Part shown: piece after piece, positions 5,563-6,148 of the stretch | Position numbering within the stretch: position 1 is the stretch's first letter | Layout of the letters: each line of letters opens with the position of its first letter | Made by a program: the position numbers and the translations under genes | From: JANNRR01 sp031401675 | GTDB taxonomy: Bacteria; Pseudomonadota; Alphaproteobacteria; Rhodobacterales; Rhodobacteraceae | Assembly (NCBI GenBank): GCA_031401675.1 | Contig: JANNRR010000026.1 | Span: forward strand, 1 to 6,148 | Direction of reading: 5' to 3' | Length of the DNA: 6,148 nt | The notes under the pieces: model-generated | The model's input: the letters and a program-made list of their open reading frames with translations, nothing else | Databases searched by the model: none | Told to the model about the DNA's origin: nothing

Positions 5563-5569
5563 GTTCTCA

Positions 5570-5696
5570 CTTCGTTCAACGCCTCGAGGCAGAACTCGGC
5601 CTCCAGCGTGTTGGAGATGCGCCAGGCCAGAACCTTGCGCGTGAACCAATCCATGATGGCCACCAGATAGAGGAAGCCGCGGCGCATGGGCAGGTA
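5570..5696 (-). pseudogene. IS3-type transposase (OrfB) fragment
   Basis: The minus strand reads YLPMRRGFLYLVAIMDWF then TRKVLAWRISNTLEAEFC and LEALNE, the integrase-core segment of IS3-family OrfB transposases in a single open frame of about 42 codons. In intact proteins a DxT-type sequence with the first catalytic Asp directly precedes YLPM and the DQGSQ segment with the second Asp follows a little after LNE; both are absent. On the right (above 5696) homology stops abruptly; on the left it stops at 5570, where the IS21 end begins. The fragment is therefore a scrap of an older IS that was the landing site of the IS21 element. Confidence 0.85.
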
Positions 5697-5769
5697 TGGT
5701 CGATGAGGTATGGCAGGCGGTTCAGGACGGCGACGCGCCGCTTCCCCAGTGTCAGACCCCGATTACTGC
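5697..5769. other. Short unassigned stretch between the IS3 scrap and the marR promoter
   Basis: These 73 bases are GC-rich. On the minus strand one frame reads TLGKRRVAVLNRLPYLIDHT, which looks protein-like but is too short to assign and is out of frame with the IS3 fragment. No other signal is visible. Confidence 0.3.
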
Positions 5770-5798
5770 TTGACTGACGGAAGAATCAAGATTATACG
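5770..5798 (+). promoter_or_regulatory. Sigma70-type promoter for the MarR gene
   Basis: TTGACT (5770-5775) and TATACG (5793-5798) are separated by exactly 17 bp, matching the consensus -35 at 5 of 6 and -10 at 4 of 6 positions. Transcription would start near 5805, about 30 bases before the ATG at 5837. The AT-rich setting stands out from the GC-rich surroundings. Confidence 0.65.
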
Positions 5799-5811
5799 TA
5801 GTTACGAATAA
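5792..5811. promoter_or_regulatory. Imperfect palindrome overlapping the -10, probable MarR operator
   Basis: TTATACGTAG TTACGAATAA is symmetric at 16 of 20 positions and covers the -10 box and likely transcription start. A second dyad, GTTAC-N7-GTAAC (5801-5817), overlaps it. Size, symmetry and position fit the ~20-bp operators bound by MarR dimers, suggesting autorepression. Confidence 0.5.
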
Positions 5812-5836
5812 TGTAACAACATAGAACATCCCGCTC

Positions 5837-6148
5837 ATGATCTCAACTGATCTGCGCCCGGCCTTCGACGATGAACGGCAGAAGGCGATGTATAACATAG
5901 CCCTGACCTACAACGTGATCCTTGGGCGCACGCTGGCCGCGCTAAAGCCGTTCGAGCTGAATGATCAGCATTACAACATCCTCAAGTCTCTGGAGTATCG
6001 TCATCCTGAACCCGTCTCGGTGGGTGACGTCATGGACATGCTTGTGCAAAAGCGCGGCGACATCACGCGGCTGATGGACAAGTTGGTGGCCAAGGGGCTG
6101 GTCGCACGGGCGGCCCATCTGTTGGATCGGCGCGTCGTTCACGTCGCA
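5837..6148 (+). CDS. MarR-family transcriptional regulator, N-terminal part
   Basis: The frame opens with ATG at 5837 and runs off the window after 104 codons. It reads as a MarR-family winged helix-turn-helix protein (usually ~150 residues, homodimer). Residues 12-40 form the N-terminal dimerisation helices (DERQKAMYNIALTYNVILG). Then come LNDQHYNILKSL, PVSVGDVMDML and the recognition-helix region KRGDITRLMDKLVAKGLVAR, followed by the start of the wing (LLDRRVVHV), where MarR proteins carry a conserved DRR. No clear ribosome site precedes 5837; an in-frame ATG at 5888 has AGAAGG upstream but would cut off the first helix, so 5837 is preferred. The palindrome over its promoter suggests autoregulation. 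Its other targets are outside the window. Confidence 0.88.
   Translation, partial: MISTDLRPAFDDERQKAMYNIALTYNVILGRTLAALKPFELNDQHYNILKSLEYRHPEPVSVGDVMDMLVQKRGDITRLMDKLVAKGLVARAAHLLDRRVVHVA

Larger units (their letters stand above)
4850..5569 (-). mobile_element. IS21-family element, left part only
   Basis: The element's left terminus can be placed at 5569: on the minus strand it starts TGAGAACGGCAGTGCAAAAG, with the TG dinucleotide typical of IS21 ends, exactly where the flanking IS3-type transposase coding sequence breaks. Two terminal repeats follow inward and then istA. The right half (rest of istA, istB, right end) is missing; the broken end at about 4850 is fused to an SDR gene remnant. 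No target duplication can be checked because the right end is lost. Confidence 0.75.

Noticed and set aside
1..5696. Possible composite transposon flanked by IS elements
   Set aside because: The IS91-type, IS21-type and IS3-type sequences belong to different families and at least two are broken, so they cannot act as a matched pair.
5382..5777. 131-codon plus-strand open frame across the IS21 end
   Set aside because: It crosses the IS21/IS3 junction and runs antisense to istA and the IS3 fragment; it is a chance frame.

Overview
The window is GC-rich DNA whose codon use and gene types point to an alphaproteobacterium, most likely of the Rhodobacteraceae (Paracoccus/Rhodobacter-like). This rests on base composition and recalled protein families, not on a marker gene. 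It holds one intact gene cassette between two zones of insertion-sequence and gene debris.

Left zone (1-1331). It opens with the C-terminal part of an IS91-family (Y2, rolling-circle type) transposase whose tyrosine pair is visible, followed by a hairpin-rich non-coding tail. An AT-richer IS-end-like scrap, a short reading-frame remnant of unknown origin and the last ~68 codons of a fabB-type ketoacyl-ACP synthase follow. The fabB tail meets the cassette at a GC-rich hairpin.

Central cassette (1332-4647). Four leftward genes form a probable operon: a secreted-type MBL-fold protein that has lost its metal-binding core, a DUF1348/NTF2-like protein, an FMN-binding split-barrel (PPOX-type) protein and a glutathione S-transferase. 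The last two overlap by 17 bp. A LysR-type regulator diverges from the operon across a 145-bp gap that carries three inverted repeats. The layout suggests a LysR-controlled stress or detoxification operon; the inducer and substrate cannot be read from sequence.

Right zone (4648-5769). After a strong hairpin behind lysR come, all on the minus strand, the C-terminal ~39 codons of a short-chain dehydrogenase, an IS21-family istA cut off at the same point, the IS21 left end with two 20-bp terminal repeats, and the IS3-type transposase fragment into which the IS21 element appears to have inserted. This records at least two insertions followed by a deletion.

Right edge (5770-6148). A well-formed promoter overlapped by an imperfect palindrome leads into a MarR-family regulator that runs off the window. 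I see no tRNA, rRNA, CRISPR array or clearly new system. The most unusual items are the in-frame core deletion in the MBL-fold gene and the layered IS/gene junctions.
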